Source: Deltaproteobacteria bacterium (lineage in GTDB: Bacteria > Desulfobacterota_B > Binatia > UBA9968). Taken from it: a DNA stretch of 14,890 nucleotides. The stretch spans positions 1 through 14,890 of the forward strand of contig JACPSF010000276.1 of the NCBI GenBank assembly GCA_016193385.1. Reading direction: 5' to 3'. Shown piece by piece: positions 13,860 through 14,890 of the stretch. The notes under the pieces were generated by a model, which worked only from the letters and a program-made list of their open reading frames with translations, ran no database searches and had not been told where the DNA came from. A program made the translations under genes and the position numbers. Within the stretch, counting starts at the first letter, position 1. The number at the start of each line of letters is the position of its first letter.

Positions 13860-14690
13860 TTACTCAAGCCTCTCGCCTCCTGCCTTCTTTGAAACTCGCT
13901 TCATCGCGCGCTTCAGCCGCGCCACAAACGCTCCCGCCCTCTCCACCTTCTTGCGCCACCCCGGGGCCTTTTCGATAACCTGGATCAGCGCGCTCCCTAC
14001 CACCACGGCATCGGCAAAGGAGGCGATCCAAGCCGCTTGCTCTGGCGTCGACACGCCAAATCCGACACCGACGGGAAGCCGGGTAACCTGCCTCACTCGG
14101 GACACCTGGGCTCGGAGATGATCCTCGAAGCGCTTGCGCGCCCCGGTCACCCCTGTGACCGAGACATAATAGACAAATCCCTGGCCCTGCTCCGTAACCA
14201 GCCTGATGCGCTGAGCATCGCTCGTCGGCGCCAAGAGAAAGATCGTATCCAACCCATGAGCGTCGGTCCAGCGCTTCAGCTCACCGCTTTCCTCCGGAGG
14301 AAGGTCCACACACAGGATCCCATCGATGCCCGCAGCCTTGACCTCGCGCGCGAAGCGCTTAAGCCCATAACGAAAAAAAGGGTTGTAGTAACCAAAAAGG
14401 ATGAGCGGGATATCTGAATCACGGCGAAATTGGCGAACCATTTCCAGAATCTGCGGTAGAGTCGTGCCGCTCCTCAGGGCGCGCTCTGAGGCGCGCTGAA
14501 TCGTCGGCCCATCGGCCATCGGGTCGGAAAACGGAACGCCCAATTCGATCAGGTCCGCGCCGCTGCGCTGCAAGGCGCTGAGGATACGAAGAGTGGCGCC
14601 GAGGTCGGGGTCACCCGCGGTCACGAACGGGATAAGGGCCCGTTCGCCCCGGCTCCTGAGCCGGGAGAATTTTTCGTCGATGCGGTTCAT
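13860..14690 (-). CDS. trpA: Tryptophan synthase alpha chain
   Basis: The 276-residue product cleaves indole-3-glycerol phosphate to indole and glyceraldehyde-3-phosphate, passing indole to TrpB. It is a (beta/alpha)8 barrel with the family opening ALIPFVTAGDPDL, the catalytic pair E49 and D60 in LIELGVPFSDPMADGPTIQ (same numbering as the Escherichia coli enzyme), LFGYYNPFFRYG, the loop GILCVDLPPEE, and the phosphate-binding YYVSVTGVTG, GVGFGVSTPEQA and ADAVVVGSALI. ATG 14690 is preceded by AGGA, though only one base away. The upstream 145 bp repeat ends 20 bases before the ATG, so the link to trpB, if it exists, is beyond the window. The stop lies 16 bases from the next inverted-repeat element. 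Confidence 0.97.
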   Translation of the reverse strand: MNRIDEKFSRLRSRGERALIPFVTAGDPDLGATLRILSALQRSGADLIELGVPFSDPMADGPTIQRASERALRSGTTLPQILEMVRQFRRDSDIPLILFGYYNPFFRYGLKRFAREVKAAGIDGILCVDLPPEESGELKRWTDAHGLDTIFLLAPTSDAQRIRLVTEQGQGFVYYVSVTGVTGARKRFEDHLRAQVSRVRQVTRLPVGVGFGVSTPEQAAWIASFADAVVVGSALIQVIEKAPGWRKKVERAGAFVARLKRAMKRVSKKAGGERLE

Positions 14691-14710
14691 TCCTAATAGT
14701 TTTGAGTTCT

Positions 14711-14855
14711 TATAGTGACGGAATTAAATAAATTGACATCAAATCCCCCCTCGCTCTCCTAAATCCTCCTCGATCCCCCTTTACCAAAGGGGGAGAAAGG
14801 GGGATTTGAGGGAGGATAGGAGGATTATGGTAATTTTCTTTTTTCCTTCACTATA
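14711..14855. mobile_element. 145 bp MITE-like repeat, copy 2
   Basis: This is the same element as at 208-352, same orientation and length, with about 94% identity and no gaps. It has TATAGTGACGG and CCTTCACTATA ends, a central TCCCCCTTTACCAAAGGGGGA hairpin and TA borders. The left end faces the trpA start codon; on the minus strand the border reads TATAAG 19-24 bases before the ATG. Confidence 0.75.
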
Positions 14856-14872
14856 GTTCTCAGTTTTTAGTC

Positions 14873-14887
14873 TCCGCCTGGGGCGGA
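14873..14887. repeat. Short hairpin at the right edge
   Basis: TCCGCC TGG GGCGGA is a perfect 6 bp stem with a 3-base loop, lying just outside the MITE copy. No T-run follows on either strand within the window, so it cannot be called a terminator. Confidence 0.35.
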
Positions 14888-14890
14888 TCA

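Overview
The window is a 14.9 kb segment of a Gram-negative (diderm) bacterial chromosome. All convincing genes lie on the minus strand, so transcription runs from high to low coordinates. Lipopolysaccharide export (LptD) plus a near-complete type II secretion system (T2SS) shows an outer membrane. The T2SS genes are of the PilM/PilN/PilO-like kind common in Desulfobacterota, Methylomirabilota (NC10), Rokubacteria and similar lineages, and the DNA is full of short dispersed repeats typical of such environmental genomes. I cannot assign a phylum with confidence.

Layout in transcription order: a 145 bp mobile-element-like repeat (14711-14855); trpA (tryptophan synthase alpha); a different 138 bp inverted-repeat element; folC (folylpolyglutamate/dihydrofolate synthase); lptD (LPS assembly protein, broken into two frames by an apparent one-base insertion near 10661); a small cupin; then the T2SS block gspE, gspF, gspG, gspH, gspI, gspJ, gspK, gspL, gspM and a gspC-like gene. 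Many junctions are ATGA overlaps (H/I, I/J, J/K, L/M) or larger overlaps (F/G, G/H), so translational coupling is likely. Beyond gspC lie a small unrecognised plus-strand remnant, a second copy of the 145 bp element in the same orientation, and the first 68 codons of an M42/M20-type metallopeptidase that runs off the left edge.

The T2SS set supplies the cytoplasmic ATPase (E), the inner-membrane platform (F, L, M, C) and all five pseudopilins (G, H, I, J, K). The secretin gene gspD and the prepilin peptidase gene gspO are not in the window. The cluster appears to end at gspC, next to the repeat and the gene remnant.

The most unusual feature is the way short genomic repeats enter coding sequence. 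The leader peptides of GspG, GspJ and GspK are lengthened (31, 20 and 33 residues) by low-complexity repeat DNA. In GspG and GspJ the only usable start codon lies upstream of the repeat, so the repeat must be translated and then removed by the prepilin peptidase. A similar repeat is translated inside the zinc-binding loop region of GspE, and another fills the gspE-gspF gap. I see no CRISPR array, tRNA, rRNA or integrase.
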